Shown: positions 34,488 through 44,069 of the stretch, in pieces
Layout: the number at the start of each line of letters is the position of its first letter
Position numbering within the stretch: the stretch's first letter is position 1
NCBI GenBank assembly: GCA_021371795.1
Contig: JAJFVK010000013.1
Location: 186,001 to 250,000, forward strand
Direction: 5' to 3'
Length of the DNA stretch: 64,000 bases
From: Planctomycetaceae bacterium
Lineage (GTDB): Bacteria; Planctomycetota; Phycisphaerae; Sedimentisphaerales; UBA12454
Position numbers and translations under genes: made by a program
Notes under the pieces: generated by a model
Databases searched by the model: none
Seen by the model: the letters and a program-made list of their open reading frames with translations, nothing else
What the model was told of the DNA's origin: nothing

Positions 34488-35441
34488 TTAATCGACTCTC
34501 TCAATACTGTAATTGTATGTGAATCCCATTGTAAGCTGGTCAGGCCCTTTATCGCTTTTCTGTTCTTCTGATGATTCTGCTGCCAGCCACTGTGCTTTTA
34601 ATGTTTCGTTATAGCTCTTGATTTGGCCGGTTGTAAGATTGATTATCATTTTACCGGTATAATTGTCTTTTTCATCGAACATATTCGCGAACATTCCCAT
34701 TCCGGCGTCTTTTTCATTTGTGCCTTCGACTCTCTTGGAACTCGGAACCGCGTTCATCTCAATGGTCGCGATAACTTGGCCGTTTTCATCTTTCGTATCA
34801 GTCAGTGTATAAATTTTCTCAAAACTCTTTGACCTCAACATTCCTGCCGGAGATGTAGCCAGCGAACTCCACTTGTCGCCTTTTTTGCACGGCCCTTTTG
34901 CGTCCAGAAACGCCATTACCTGATGACGTCTTGCGATTTCTTCATCGCTTAGCAGTCTGGCCGCAATTTTTTCATCCGCTCCGCCTTTTACTGCTGCTCT
35001 GGCGGCTGCCGCGTCAACAACTTCAACGCTTCCCTTCGGTGAGAATTTAATCTTATAGCTTGCGCCGATGAGTTTCATCAAAGGCGAAGCTTTGTCATTT
35101 GCATTTTCGCTGTCGAATCCGACTTCCTTGCCCTGTGAATCGGTGGAAGTTTGTTTCAACTGTTTAACGGTGATATTCGCCGTTGTGTTGCCCTGTGCGT
35201 CAACAGATTCGACTTCCTGCGTAAATACCATTACGATGTCGCCGCCGGTATGACGTTCTTTTGTCTTATTAATTGACGGCTGAATAAACTGGTAATCCTT
35301 GCTCGACCCTGTAACAACCTTATAAGTAGTTACGCTTTTGGCCGCCGGCGTCAATTTCATCTCGGCATTCGGTACACATCCTGTTAACACTGCCGCTATT
35401 GTACATACACAAATTACTTTGAAAAGTGTTCCAACTTTCAT
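34488..35441 (-). CDS. Lipoprotein of unknown function (DUF6263-like), copy 1
   Basis: 317 residues. Signal peptide with lipobox VLTGC (Cys22), Lys/Asp-rich mature domain with SPKGSVEVVD and a C-terminal strand TMGFTYNYSIERV. Strong SD AGGAG 6 bases upstream. Followed after 37 bases by its paralogue, so likely a tandem duplication. No enzyme motif visible. Confidence 0.7.
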   Translation of the reverse strand: MKVGTLFKVICVCTIAAVLTGCVPNAEMKLTPAAKSVTTYKVVTGSSKDYQFIQPSINKTKERHTGGDIVMVFTQEVESVDAQGNTTANITVKQLKQTSTDSQGKEVGFDSENANDKASPLMKLIGASYKIKFSPKGSVEVVDAAAARAAVKGGADEKIAARLLSDEEIARRHQVMAFLDAKGPCKKGDKWSSLATSPAGMLRSKSFEKIYTLTDTKDENGQVIATIEMNAVPSSKRVEGTNEKDAGMGMFANMFDEKDNYTGKMIINLTTGQIKSYNETLKAQWLAAESSEEQKSDKGPDQLTMGFTYNYSIERVD

Positions 35442-36064
35442 TGCATTCTCCTAAAATCAATCAAGTAAAATAGTTAATCCATTAATAGTACAAACCGGAA
35501 TTATAACAAGTATAATTTCCAGAGCAATTTTTTTTGTAAAAAATATGGTACGGCATCCAAAATAAGGAACTAAACAAACCTGCTCCCTCTGTTTTTCCCT
35601 TGCGCAAAATTGCAAAATAAACGCTTCGAAACATATAAAAAACAATTAAAAACCTTTCAAAACAGCTTTAAAACATAGCGAATTTCGTAAATTCACGTGC
35701 GAAAACAACTCAAAAGTCTGCGTTTTCAACACCTCTCAACAAAAATCAACAAAGATTTGTAGCAAATTGACAAAAAATGTGAGTAAATTCGTAAAAAAAA
35801 ATAAAAAAATAACAGAAAAAATTAAAGATGACTAGTGTCCACAAAAATATGCGCAAGCTATGAGACAAAAAAGTAAAAAGGTCAAGTTTTCCTCAACTTT
35901 ATACGGGTATTATACCATATTTTTGTCGGGAAATCAAGAAAATTTCGCAAAAAAATTTAATCACAGATTACACGGATCTACGCTACGCTCCGACACGGAT
36001 TTTTTTGCACCACCCCCGCCTGCGCGGGGCAGGCTCCGAAAAGAAGGACACGAAGATTTATTTT
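35442..36064. other. AT-rich non-coding stretch with dispersed repeat pieces
   Basis: No gene is supported. The left half is very A/T rich with homopolymer runs. From 35960 it contains ACACGGAT-type text (CACAGATTACACGGATC ... GACACGGATTTTTTT) and a GC hairpin CCCCGC-CTGC-GCGGGG (36014-36029), both typical of dispersed intergenic repeats. Probably holds the promoter of the lipoprotein operon on its left. Confidence 0.5.
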
Positions 36065-36292
36065 TTATTCCAAACCTTCTATCGCATTTCTAAATTCCAA
36101 ATACTCCGATTCGGTCATACTCTCTCTAACCGCAACATCATTCTCCCATACATCATCCAAGCAATTCACACCACCATTTCCGACTCCGCGGAAATGGTAC
36201 GCATCGCCGTTCCGGCGACGGCTAAACTTTCTGATGACTGCAACATCATCATTTGCGAGCCAATCAATGTCGGTCTCGGTTACATAAGGTTG
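36065..36292 (-). pseudogene. Start-less protein remnant of unknown family
   Basis: On the minus strand a frame of about 75 codons opens after a stop at 36295-36293 and ends at TAA 36067-36065. It has no plausible ATG near the front. It reads as coding: a basic N-half (AVIRKFSRRRNGDAYHF), a Gly-rich GVGNGG and an acidic end (WENDVAVRESMTESEYLEF). It looks like the C-terminal end of a gene whose front has been lost. No family recognised. Confidence 0.35.
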
Positions 36293-36406
36293 TTATACGC
36301 AAACGAAAATTTTCCGCTTATTCGTTTATTTCTTATGTATTTGTGTTTATAATACCCATTGAACTAATTGTAAAAAAATTTGTAACTTATTTAGGAGTAA
36401 ATACCT

Positions 36407-38074
36407 ATGAAAAGTGACGCCGTCAAAAAAGGCTTCCAGCACGCCCCTCACAGAGCACTGCTTAGAGCCTGCGGTCTAAAAGATTCCGACATTAACAAGC
36501 CATTCATCGGCATAGCAAACAGCTTTTGCGAAGTCGTGCCCGGCCATAAACACTTAAATATTGTAGCTCAAAAAGTCAAAGCCGCGGTTAGAGCCGCCGG
36601 CGGAGTACCTTTTGAGTTCAATACCATCGCTATATGCGACGGCATCGCAATGGGACATACCGGTATGAAATATTCACTGGCATCCCGCGAAATTATCGCT
36701 GATGCGGTTGAATCTATGGTTCGCGCTCATTGCTTTGACGGTCTTATCTGCATTCCGAACTGCGACAAGGTTACGCCGGGAATGTTAATGGCATCCGTTA
36801 GAGTTAATGTCCCGACAATTTTCATCTCCGGGGGGCCGATGGCTGCCGGCAAAGACTCAAAAGGCAATGCCGTCGATTTGATTTCCATTTTTGAAGGCGT
36901 CGCGTCATACAAAGCCGGCAAAATCAACGCGAAAAGACTGCACGAACTCGAATGCACCGGCTGTCCGTCTGTCGGAAGCTGCTCGGGTATGTTCACGGCC
37001 AACAGTATGAACTGCCTTTGCGAAGCTATCGGTATGGCACTGCCGGGCAACGGAACTGTCCTTGCCATCAGCAAAGAAAGAGACAAACTCTACAAAGCGG
37101 CCGGCAAACAGATTATTGAATTGGTTAAGAAAAACTTAAAACCGTTAGACATCATCACACCAAAGTCAATCGACAACGCTTTCGTTCTCGATATGGCAAT
37201 GGGCGGTTCAACAAATACCGTTCTGCACACTCTGGCAATCGCAAACGAAGCTGAAATAAAATACGACCTCGAGCGAATCAACAAAATCAGCAAGAAGTGC
37301 CCGAACATCTGCAAAGTTTCACCGTCAAGTCACTGGCACGTTGAAGACGTCAACGCCGCCGGCGGTATCAGTGCGATTTTAAAAGAGATTAGCAAAATCA
37401 AAGGTATGCTGAATCTCAATTGCAAAACCGTTACCGGAAAAACTCTCGGCCAAAACATCGCCAAAGCGAAAATCAAGAATTACGAGTGCATACACAAACT
37501 CAAAGACGCATATTCAAAAACTGGCGGCCTTTCAATTCTCAAAGGCAACCTCGCACCGAACGGCTGCGTAGTAAAAACCGCAGGCGTTGCGGCGAAAATG
37601 CTAAAACACACCGGCCCTGCTGTTATATTTGAAAGCCAGGAAGAAGCCTGCGATGGCATCCTCGCCGGCAAAGTAAAAGCAGGCGATGTTGTGATTATTA
37701 GAAACGAAGGCCCGAAAGGCGGCCCCGGTATGCAGGAAATGTTAAGCCCGACAAGCTATATTATGGGTGCAGGCCTCGGCGAATCAGTCGCGCTGATTAC
37801 CGACGGCAGATTCAGCGGCGGAACTCGCGGCGCATGCATCGGCCATGTAAGCCCGGAAGCATCGGTCGGCGGGCCAATCGGTCTGGTTAAAAAAGGCGAA
37901 ATAATCGAAATCGATATCCCTGCGAAGAAAATTTCGGTAAAAATTTCGAATGCCGAACTTGCCAAACGCAGGAAAAAATTCGTCGCTCCGAAACCAAGAA
38001 TCACAAAAGGCTCGCTCGCTAAATATGCCGCGATGGCAACCAGCGCAGACACCGGCGGAATTCTGAAATGGTAA
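36407..38074 (+). CDS. ilvD: Dihydroxy-acid dehydratase
   Basis: 555 residues, full length. IlvD signatures: the Fe-S cysteines in [11 protein letters not shown] and [19 protein letters not shown], and the C-terminal GGPGMQEML and [11 protein letters not shown]. Catalyses the dehydration step of valine, leucine and isoleucine synthesis. SD GGAG about 10 bases before the ATG. No other ilv gene is in the window. Confidence 0.96.
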   Translation: MKSDAVKKGFQHAPHRALLRACGLKDSDINKPFIGIANSFCEVVPGHKHLNIVAQKVKAAVRAAGGVPFEFNTIAICDGIAMGHTGMKYSLASREIIADAVESMVRAHCFDGLICIPNCDKVTPGMLMASVRVNVPTIFISGGPMAAGKDSKGNAVDLISIFEGVASYKAGKINAKRLHELECTGCPSVGSCSGMFTANSMNCLCEAIGMALPGNGTVLAISKERDKLYKAAGKQIIELVKKNLKPLDIITPKSIDNAFVLDMAMGGSTNTVLHTLAIANEAEIKYDLERINKISKKCPNICKVSPSSHWHVEDVNAAGGISAILKEISKIKGMLNLNCKTVTGKTLGQNIAKAKIKNYECIHKLKDAYSKTGGLSILKGNLAPNGCVVKTAGVAAKMLKHTGPAVIFESQEEACDGILAGKVKAGDVVIIRNEGPKGGPGMQEMLSPTSYIMGAGLGESVALITDGRFSGGTRGACIGHVSPEASVGGPIGLVKKGEIIEIDIPAKKISVKISNAELAKRRKKFVAPKPRITKGSLAKYAAMATSADTGGILKW

Positions 38075-38089
38075 AAAAGGAAAAACTTT

Positions 38090-38686
38090 TTGAGTAAATT
38101 TTCAAAAAAATCTAAAGCTCCAACTTGCTATATTATTGCCGGGCCGAACGGCGCTGGAAAGACAACGTTTGCGCTTACTTATTTACAGGAAATAGCAGGT
38201 TGTCGAAACTTTATAAATGCGGATTTAATCGCACATGGACTTTCACCTCTTGATTATCTGGCCGCAGAATATGAGGCTGGCAGGATTTTTTTAAAAGAAA
38301 TATACTCAAATATTGAGCGAAGGATTGATTTTGCTTTTGAAACAACACTATCTGGACGAAGTTGTATTAGCCTACTAAAAAAGCTCAAACTCGATGGATG
38401 GAAACTTGTACTATTTTTCCTTTGGATTCCAAATGCAGATTTTTCCAAGAAAAGAATCAAAGAGCGCGTCGCACATGGCGGCCATAACATTCCGTCTGAA
38501 ACTGTTGACCGGCGGTTCCCCAGAGTAATGGGCAATTTCATAAGAACGTATATTCCTTTATGCGACAATGTTTTTTGTTATGACAATTCCAACCCTAAAC
38601 CTTGTCTGATTTTTGAACAAGACAAAAAAGGGATGAGAGTTGCACAAAATGATATTTATTTGCAGATTGTGAGGTTTTCGCAATGA
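38090..38686 (+). CDS. Zeta-toxin-like P-loop kinase
   Basis: 198 residues, TTG start with AAGGA 9 bases upstream. Walker A AGPNGAGKTT (about 18-27), then NADLIAHGLSP, the FAFETTLSGR segment and ERVAHGGHNIP with RRFPR, the layout of zeta toxin/UDP-GlcNAc kinase-like proteins. Such proteins are toxins or house-keeping sugar/nucleotide kinases. A 58-residue gene overlaps its stop, a common arrangement of such kinases; there is no epsilon-type antitoxin. Confidence 0.8.
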   Translation: MSKFSKKSKAPTCYIIAGPNGAGKTTFALTYLQEIAGCRNFINADLIAHGLSPLDYLAAEYEAGRIFLKEIYSNIERRIDFAFETTLSGRSCISLLKKLKLDGWKLVLFFLWIPNADFSKKRIKERVAHGGHNIPSETVDRRFPRVMGNFIRTYIPLCDNVFCYDNSNPKPCLIFEQDKKGMRVAQNDIYLQIVRFSQ

Positions 38687-38859
38687 CCACAAAAGAAACC
38701 AATAAAATGGCCAAAGCAGCACAGAAAACTCTGCGCAAAGCGGTTGTACGGGATTTTCAGCGAAAAGCATTGCTTGGGCAATATGTTGTAATAAATCAAA
38801 ATGGAAAAACTCGACGAATTTCAGCAAGAGAGGCTTTGAAAATTGCCAAGAAAAAATAA
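38683..38859 (+). CDS. Small basic protein, putative partner of the zeta-like kinase
   Basis: 58 residues, ATG overlapping the kinase stop (ATGA). Two helices: a Lys/Arg-rich first half (TKETNKMAKAAQKTLRKAV) and LGQYVVINQNGKTRRISAREAL, with a turn at NQNGKT. Too short for domain calls; the translational coupling implies functional linkage, perhaps as antitoxin or regulator. Its last 17 bases overlap the next gene. Confidence 0.6.
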   Translation: MTTKETNKMAKAAQKTLRKAVVRDFQRKALLGQYVVINQNGKTRRISAREALKIAKKK

Positions 38860-39271
38860 TAATTGCTGGTACGCGGCCGGTCTGCACTTTGAGTGTCAGC
38901 AGTGCGGAAATTGCTGCTCCGGCCCTGAAGAAGGCGTTATCTGGATAAAAAAGCAGGAAATTGAAAAGCTCGCCGAGCATCTGAATATGACCCCGGCCGA
39001 ACTGCACAAAAAATATCTGCGAAGAATCGGTCTGCGTATAACCATCAAGGAAGACCAGCGGACAAAGGACTGCATTTTTCTGCGGCCGATTAACGGCTCG
39101 AAAGGCTGCTCGATTTATAATTTCAGACCGGCACAATGCCGTACCTGGCCGTTCTGGGAGCACAACCTGTACAGCCCGGACGATTGGAACGCCGCTGCGC
39201 AAAAATGCTCCGGCATAAACAAAGGCAGACTATATACATTTGATGAAATCGAAGAACGAAAAAATATGTGA
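38843..39271 (+). CDS. YkgJ-type cysteine-cluster protein
   Basis: 142 residues, TTG start with GAGAGG upstream. Cysteine pattern CQQCGNCC near residue 18, CIFL, CSIY with FRPAQCRTWPFW, the layout of the YkgJ/Fe-S or zinc cluster family. The family is thought to bind Fe-S or zinc; activity unknown. It overlaps the small gene before it by 17 bases and the similar gene after it by 29, so a chain of translational coupling runs from the kinase. Confidence 0.8.
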   Translation: MPRKNNNCWYAAGLHFECQQCGNCCSGPEEGVIWIKKQEIEKLAEHLNMTPAELHKKYLRRIGLRITIKEDQRTKDCIFLRPINGSKGCSIYNFRPAQCRTWPFWEHNLYSPDDWNAAAQKCSGINKGRLYTFDEIEERKNM

Positions 39272-39656
39272 TAGCGTCAAAGAAATTTATTCCTGGCTCG
39301 ATGCACAGATTAAATTATTTGACGCGGATTGCTCGGCGTGCGGGAAATGCTGTGATTTCGATTCTTTCGGCCATAAGTTATATATCACTTCGCCGGAATT
39401 GTTGTATTTTTACGAAAATTTAAAGCCATTGCAAAAAATGACCGCCGGCAGGTGCCCATATCAAAAGCAAAATCAGTGTACCACCCGTGAATTTCGCTTC
39501 GCCGGATGCCGAATCTTTTTCTGCAAAGGCGATTCTGAAAAGCAAAACGCCCTGTGCGAAGAAGCAATCAAAAAATTCAAAGCGTTATGTGATGAATATG
39601 ATTTTCCATACCGCTATATGGAATTATCCGCAGCGTTAAATGAAAATATAAAATGA
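39243..39656 (+). CDS. YkgJ-type cysteine-cluster protein, second copy
   Basis: 137 residues from ATG 39243 (a TTG three bases before is also in frame). Motifs: DCSACGKCCDF, RCPYQKQNQCTTREFRFAGCRIFFC. Same family as the preceding gene but only distantly similar. Its stop overlaps the LysE-family gene start (AAATGA). Confidence 0.8.
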   Translation: MKSKNEKICDSVKEIYSWLDAQIKLFDADCSACGKCCDFDSFGHKLYITSPELLYFYENLKPLQKMTAGRCPYQKQNQCTTREFRFAGCRIFFCKGDSEKQNALCEEAIKKFKALCDEYDFPYRYMELSAALNENIK

Positions 39657-40267
39657 TTCTTTTCCTTTTACAAGTGGTCGTTATTTCCCTTTCCGGCGTT
39701 CTGGCTCCGGGGCCTGTAATGACCGCTGCGATAGCACAGGGTACAAAATCCAAGCACGCGGGATTTTTTATTTCGCTCGGCCATTCAGCGATAGAGCTGC
39801 CCCTTCTTGCGGCGATTGCATTGGGTATTGGTTTTATTTTTGAATACCCCGCAGCCAAAATAGGCATCGGTCTCATCGGCGGATTGTATTTGCTATGGAT
39901 GGGCTGGGGAATGTTCAAAGAGTTTAAAAATTATCACGAAACAAAATTAACTTTCAATTCCCGCGGCCCTTTCATCACGGGTTTTATCCTTTCGGCAACA
40001 AATCCATATTTTCTTTTGTGGTGGGCAACGGTAGGATTGAATCTTGCGAAAGACGCTGCCGGCTTTGGAGTTCTGGCGATAATATTATTTGCAATTGTGC
40101 ATTCGCTCTGCGATATGACCTGGCTGGAGATTATTTCGTTTACAAGCTACAAAGGCTCAAGATTATTAAGTGAAAAGAACCAGAAAAACATTCTTATTGT
40201 TTGTGCCGCAGCGATTATCTTTTTCGGCTTTTATTTTATAATTAAAAGTCTCATATATGCCGTATAG
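39653..40267 (+). CDS. LysE-family amino acid exporter
   Basis: 204 residues, about six membrane helices. LysE/RhtB features: SGVLAPGPVMTAAIAQGTKSKHAGFFISLGH at the N-terminus, GGLYLLWMGWG and SATNPYFLLWW. Exports amino acids or related compounds. Last in the run kinase-small protein-two Cys-cluster proteins, overlapping by 4 bases, although its functional link to them is unclear. Confidence 0.85.
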   Translation: MILFLLQVVVISLSGVLAPGPVMTAAIAQGTKSKHAGFFISLGHSAIELPLLAAIALGIGFIFEYPAAKIGIGLIGGLYLLWMGWGMFKEFKNYHETKLTFNSRGPFITGFILSATNPYFLLWWATVGLNLAKDAAGFGVLAIILFAIVHSLCDMTWLEIISFTSYKGSRLLSEKNQKNILIVCAAAIIFFGFYFIIKSLIYAV

Positions 40268-40321
40268 AGCGTTAGTTACGGCTTTTTTACGATAAATAAC
40301 GCATGAAATTTTTAATTTTAG

Positions 40322-40365
40322 TTGAACTTTATGCCGATTAAAGTGTATACTTAATGTGTTCACTT
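40322..40365 (+). promoter_or_regulatory. Promoter with inverted repeat before toxin-antitoxin genes
   Basis: -35 box TTGAAC (40322-40327), 18-base spacer, -10 box TATACT (40346-40351). Arms AAGTG (40341-40345) and CACTT (40361-40365) flank the -10, a plausible autorepressor site. Confidence 0.5.
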
Positions 40366-40390
40366 GGTTTATTTGATAAAGGACAAGCAA

Positions 40391-40630
40391 ATGAGAGCTT
40401 CAATATTAGACCTTCGCCGAAATATGCGGCAAATACTCGCTGCGATAGATCATAATGAGTCTGTCATTTTGACATATCGCGGCAGCGAAAAAGCAACCAT
40501 TGTCCCAAAAGAGCAGGTACGAAAGATTGACATAAAAAAACACCCCGCTTTCGGAATATGGGCTGACAAAAAAGACAATGTTTCCGCTGTTGTTCGCAAT
40601 ATGAGAAAGGGACGATTCGATGCTCTTTGA
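40391..40630 (+). CDS. Phd/YefM-family antitoxin
   Basis: 79 residues from ATG 40391 (AAGGA 7 bases upstream). N-terminal Phd/YefM fold with RASILDLRRNMRQILAAIDHNESVILTYRGSEKATIVP, which dimerises and binds DNA, then a toxin-neutralising tail. It overlaps the PIN toxin by 11 bases. An inverted repeat flanks the -10 box upstream, fitting autorepression. Confidence 0.88.
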   Translation: MRASILDLRRNMRQILAAIDHNESVILTYRGSEKATIVPKEQVRKIDIKKHPAFGIWADKKDNVSAVVRNMRKGRFDAL

Positions 40631-40997
40631 TACAGATATATTAATCTGGTGTTTAAGAGCAAATGCCAAAGCTGCACAGGCAATTGAAAATGCCGCTGAA
40701 AGAAGTATTTCCACCATCAGCTATATGGAGCTTCTGCAGGGTGCAAGAGATAAAAAAGAAATCAAAGCAATTAGAGATTTTCTGAAAGATACCAGCTTTA
40801 CAATTATTCCTGTAACAGAAAACATCAGCCATAGAGCATCTGTTTATATGGAAGAATATTGCCTGAAAGTACAAATGAGCCTTGCAGATGCACTTATTGC
40901 CGCCACCGCAACAGAAAATAACATCCAACTCTACACCGGCAACAATAAACATTACAAACAAGTAAAAGAGTTGAGTATTAAAATTTTTAGACCATAG
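40620..40997 (+). CDS. PIN-domain toxin (VapC-like)
   Basis: 125 residues. PIN ribonuclease acidic residues in DTDILIW (D4, D6), SYMELLQG and SLADALIAATA; the last block ends TGNNKHYK. Likely cleaves tRNA or rRNA when free of the antitoxin. Starts inside the antitoxin gene. Ends 6 bases before the convergent SGNH hydrolase gene. Confidence 0.88.
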   Translation: MLFDTDILIWCLRANAKAAQAIENAAERSISTISYMELLQGARDKKEIKAIRDFLKDTSFTIIPVTENISHRASVYMEEYCLKVQMSLADALIAATATENNIQLYTGNNKHYKQVKELSIKIFRP

Positions 40998-41003
40998 TAT
41001 TTA

Positions 41004-41948
41004 TTAATTCGTAAAAACTTCAATCATTTTCAAGAGAAATGCTCTTCTTATCGCATCATAACCTCTTGGGTTGGGGTCTTCGATGTTTGAATCATACCAG
41101 TAATGCGGGTCGTCTTTGCAATAGGTTTTCAGCCAGAATTTTTTGCTGTTTATGCCGTGGCCGAGAAAAGGCGTGTGAATATCGACCAGATGCACTTTTC
41201 GGTATTGCTTGTCGCAGTCGGCAATAGCCTTATTATACTCGTCTAAAATCTTTAATCCGTCCGGCCATCGCCGCATACCTGTAAATAGGCTGTTGGTATT
41301 ACCGCAGCCGTCAGTTGGGTCGTAAATGTTCGCTATGAAGATTTCGCACCCACCGGGGAATTTTTCAGTTATCACAAAGACCATATCGTCCAGACGTTTG
41401 CGGAAATTTTCAATCCACGGTTTTGCCTGTTCAAAAGTTGCGCCGTACATCGCGCATTCGGCAGGTTTCGATTTGCCATAGCTGTGTATCAAATCGTTTC
41501 CGCCTGTGGTGATAACAATAATGCCGAACACATTCTGCGACTGAACGGGAAATTTTTGAATCTCTTCAAGATGCTGCTTCGATACTGTTTTTGAAACAGC
41601 GATATTCCTCGACATAAATTTCGGAAAAACAGCCGTGAGCGTTTTGCCTATCATATCGCAGCAATCGTCAGCAGGATTAGCAATTAACCTGTCAAAATAA
41701 GATTGCCCGTTCAATGCACCAAAGCCTTCAGTGATACTATCGCCTGCGCCGAGCAGAAAAACCATATCCTGCTTCCAGACCTTTTGGAATGGTTCAGCAG
41801 GTACTTGCGGCCCTGCCGGGCCTTTGCCCGCCGAAGCAGGAATGCTAAAATAAACATACGCCCCAATCGAACCGACAATAACCGCACCGGCCGCGACAAC
41901 AAAAACCAAAATTGACGCGATGATTATAATCGTCTTTTTCGCAGACAT
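41004..41948 (-). CDS. SGNH/GDSL hydrolase, membrane-anchored
   Basis: 314 residues. N-terminal membrane helix (about 6-33), then an SGNH hydrolase with block I GAGDSITEG, block III TTGGNDLIH and block V DDPHYW with the catalytic His. Probably an extracytoplasmic carbohydrate or lipid esterase. Very strong SD GGGAGGG. Directly downstream of the symporter at 41976 on the same strand (27-base gap), so they may act together on a substrate that is de-esterified and imported. Confidence 0.88.
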   Translation of the reverse strand: MSAKKTIIIIASILVFVVAAGAVIVGSIGAYVYFSIPASAGKGPAGPQVPAEPFQKVWKQDMVFLLGAGDSITEGFGALNGQSYFDRLIANPADDCCDMIGKTLTAVFPKFMSRNIAVSKTVSKQHLEEIQKFPVQSQNVFGIIVITTGGNDLIHSYGKSKPAECAMYGATFEQAKPWIENFRKRLDDMVFVITEKFPGGCEIFIANIYDPTDGCGNTNSLFTGMRRWPDGLKILDEYNKAIADCDKQYRKVHLVDIHTPFLGHGINSKKFWLKTYCKDDPHYWYDSNIEDPNPRGYDAIRRAFLLKMIEVFTN

Positions 41949-41975
41949 ACATCCCTCCCTGGATTTTCTTGCTTT

Positions 41976-44069
41976 TTATTTTGCCAGCACCAGCGGACTA
42001 AAAATTAGATAGAACACAAGCGTAATAACCACAACAACTATGCCCGCTATCAGCGCGCCACGTGAACTGTGCAGTTCAATCGAGGTGTTCGTCTTAAATG
42101 TTATCGGCTGTGCGAGCGGTTTGACTATTCTCAAAATAGTCATCACAACCAAACACAACGCAAAGCATATCGCCATTCTGTTAAGGAACTGAATATTCGG
42201 CACAGAAATTTTATATGATATATGAAAGATTTCAAGAACACGATTGATAACATTAACAAAAGGCCCCGGAACCTTCAAAACACCATAGGCAATAATATTC
42301 GTAAGCAAACCGCAAACGCCGGCAGAAGCAGGTGCTTTGCGAACGATAAAGCCGAACACGAATACCGCCAAAATACCCGGCGAAATAAAGCCCTGTCCTT
42401 CCTGAATAATCGTGAAAATACTGTTGCTGATTTTCGGATTGCCAAGCTGCGGAGCAAGAGCGATAGCTATAAAACTAAAAATAACCACGCTTAATCGCCC
42501 AATAAATACGATAGACTTCTGTGAAGCATTCGGCGACATATATTTTTTGAAAATATCCATCGAGAAAATTGTCGAGGCGGCATTCAGCATCGCCGCAAGC
42601 GAACTTACAACAGCGCCCAGAAGCGCCGCGAACACAAAACCAATAATGCCGACCTTTTGCGGAAGAACATTACCCAAAAGCTGCGCAAGAGCCGTGTCAT
42701 ATTTAAACGCAATGAATTTTTCAGTTGCAACAAGTTTGCCTGCTGCTTTGGCGGCGGTTTCGACCGATGTGTTATACGTTTCAAGTTCGCCGGCAAAATT
42801 CACTAATGCGCTTTTCCATGATTTATCATCTGATTTGAAAACTGTAAATTCAGCAGGTACGGCTGATTCCAATTCCGCTTTTGTCATTGGAAGCACAAAA
42901 GCATTTTTAGCTTTCATTTCTTTCAATGCCTTCTCATTATCGACAACTGCCAACATAAAAATGCCCTGCGGCCAATTTGTTATCGCATTGGCATCCGGCG
43001 ACTGAATGATTTTAACGAGGCCGGTGTTCGGATTTGCCTTGAGATACCGTGCGAAAACAGGTGCGTTGTCGCGAGCGGCTTCGTACTGCATATTTTTCGA
43101 ATACAGGTTAAACGCTATCATACCCGGTATGACGATTGTAAACGGAATAATCAGTTTTAACGCCGCGGCAAAAACGATACCTCTCTGGCCTTGAGCCAGA
43201 GATTTTGAGCCGAGTGTTCTCTGCGTGATATACTGATTCAACCCCCAATAATAGAAGTTTGGAATCCACAGACCCAGCAGCAGAGCCGTCCACGGCAGAA
43301 CGCTGTCGGTTGCGGGCAGGAACATATTCATACGAATTTTATTAAGACTCATAAACCGCTCAACAGCTCCGGTTCCGGGTGTAAAAGACTGCACCACAAC
43401 TTCGCCGGTGTGAACATCGACAACTTTCGCCGCTTCTGTAACGCCGCCGAGTTTGACGAATGCAAAAACCATTATCACTGCCCCGCCGACAATCAGTGCG
43501 CTGCCCTGAATCAAATCCGCCCATGCACAGGCTTTCAAACCACCCGCCGCGACGTACAGCATCGCGATTATACCGATAACTAATGAGCCTGCCAGCAGCG
43601 TTACATTGTATCCCATCTGATTGGCAAGAGTCTTGATTGTAAGAGCGCCGGAGTATGTTACCGCACCAAGAAGCAGCATATAAATAAACATCGTGGCAAC
43701 AGCCATAATCGCTCTGGCCGCCGAATTGTATCTGTATTCGAGAAATTCAGGAATCGTGTAAATGCCCGCGCGGAGAAAATATGGAAGGAAACAAAACGCG
43801 ACAACGACAAGCGTAATAGCTGCCATCCATTCGTAACTTGCGATTGCCAAACCGACATGACTCGCGGCGTTACCGCTCATACCAACGAACTGTTCCGTTG
43901 AGATGTTGGCTGCGATAAGTGAAAATCCAATCAGCCACCAGCTTAATCCGCGACCTGCCAGAAAATAATCTTCGCTTGTGCTTTCGTGCCTGCTCTTGAT
44001 AAGGCCGACTGCTATAACACAGATTACAAACACCGCGAATACGATTACATCCAGAATCCCTAACTCCAT
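41976..44069 (-). CDS. Sodium:solute symporter (SGLT-like)
   Basis: 697 residues, about 14 membrane helices. SSS hallmarks: SEDYFLAGRGLSWWLIGFSL, GGLKACAWADLIQG, and SLAAMLNAASTIFSMD. Two long extra-membrane inserts are seen (about 340-500, rich in Ala/Lys/Glu). Longer than most SSS proteins. Sugar or organic-solute import with Na+ is likely. SD AAGGAG. Confidence 0.9.
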   Translation of the reverse strand: MELGILDVIVFAVFVICVIAVGLIKSRHESTSEDYFLAGRGLSWWLIGFSLIAANISTEQFVGMSGNAASHVGLAIASYEWMAAITLVVVAFCFLPYFLRAGIYTIPEFLEYRYNSAARAIMAVATMFIYMLLLGAVTYSGALTIKTLANQMGYNVTLLAGSLVIGIIAMLYVAAGGLKACAWADLIQGSALIVGGAVIMVFAFVKLGGVTEAAKVVDVHTGEVVVQSFTPGTGAVERFMSLNKIRMNMFLPATDSVLPWTALLLGLWIPNFYYWGLNQYITQRTLGSKSLAQGQRGIVFAAALKLIIPFTIVIPGMIAFNLYSKNMQYEAARDNAPVFARYLKANPNTGLVKIIQSPDANAITNWPQGIFMLAVVDNEKALKEMKAKNAFVLPMTKAELESAVPAEFTVFKSDDKSWKSALVNFAGELETYNTSVETAAKAAGKLVATEKFIAFKYDTALAQLLGNVLPQKVGIIGFVFAALLGAVVSSLAAMLNAASTIFSMDIFKKYMSPNASQKSIVFIGRLSVVIFSFIAIALAPQLGNPKISNSIFTIIQEGQGFISPGILAVFVFGFIVRKAPASAGVCGLLTNIIAYGVLKVPGPFVNVINRVLEIFHISYKISVPNIQFLNRMAICFALCLVVMTILRIVKPLAQPITFKTNTSIELHSSRGALIAGIVVVVITLVFYLIFSPLVLAK

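Noticed and set aside
36005-36352. Plus-strand open frame over the repeat region
   Set aside because: Covers the start-less minus-strand remnant and dispersed repeats; no SD and no recognisable protein text.
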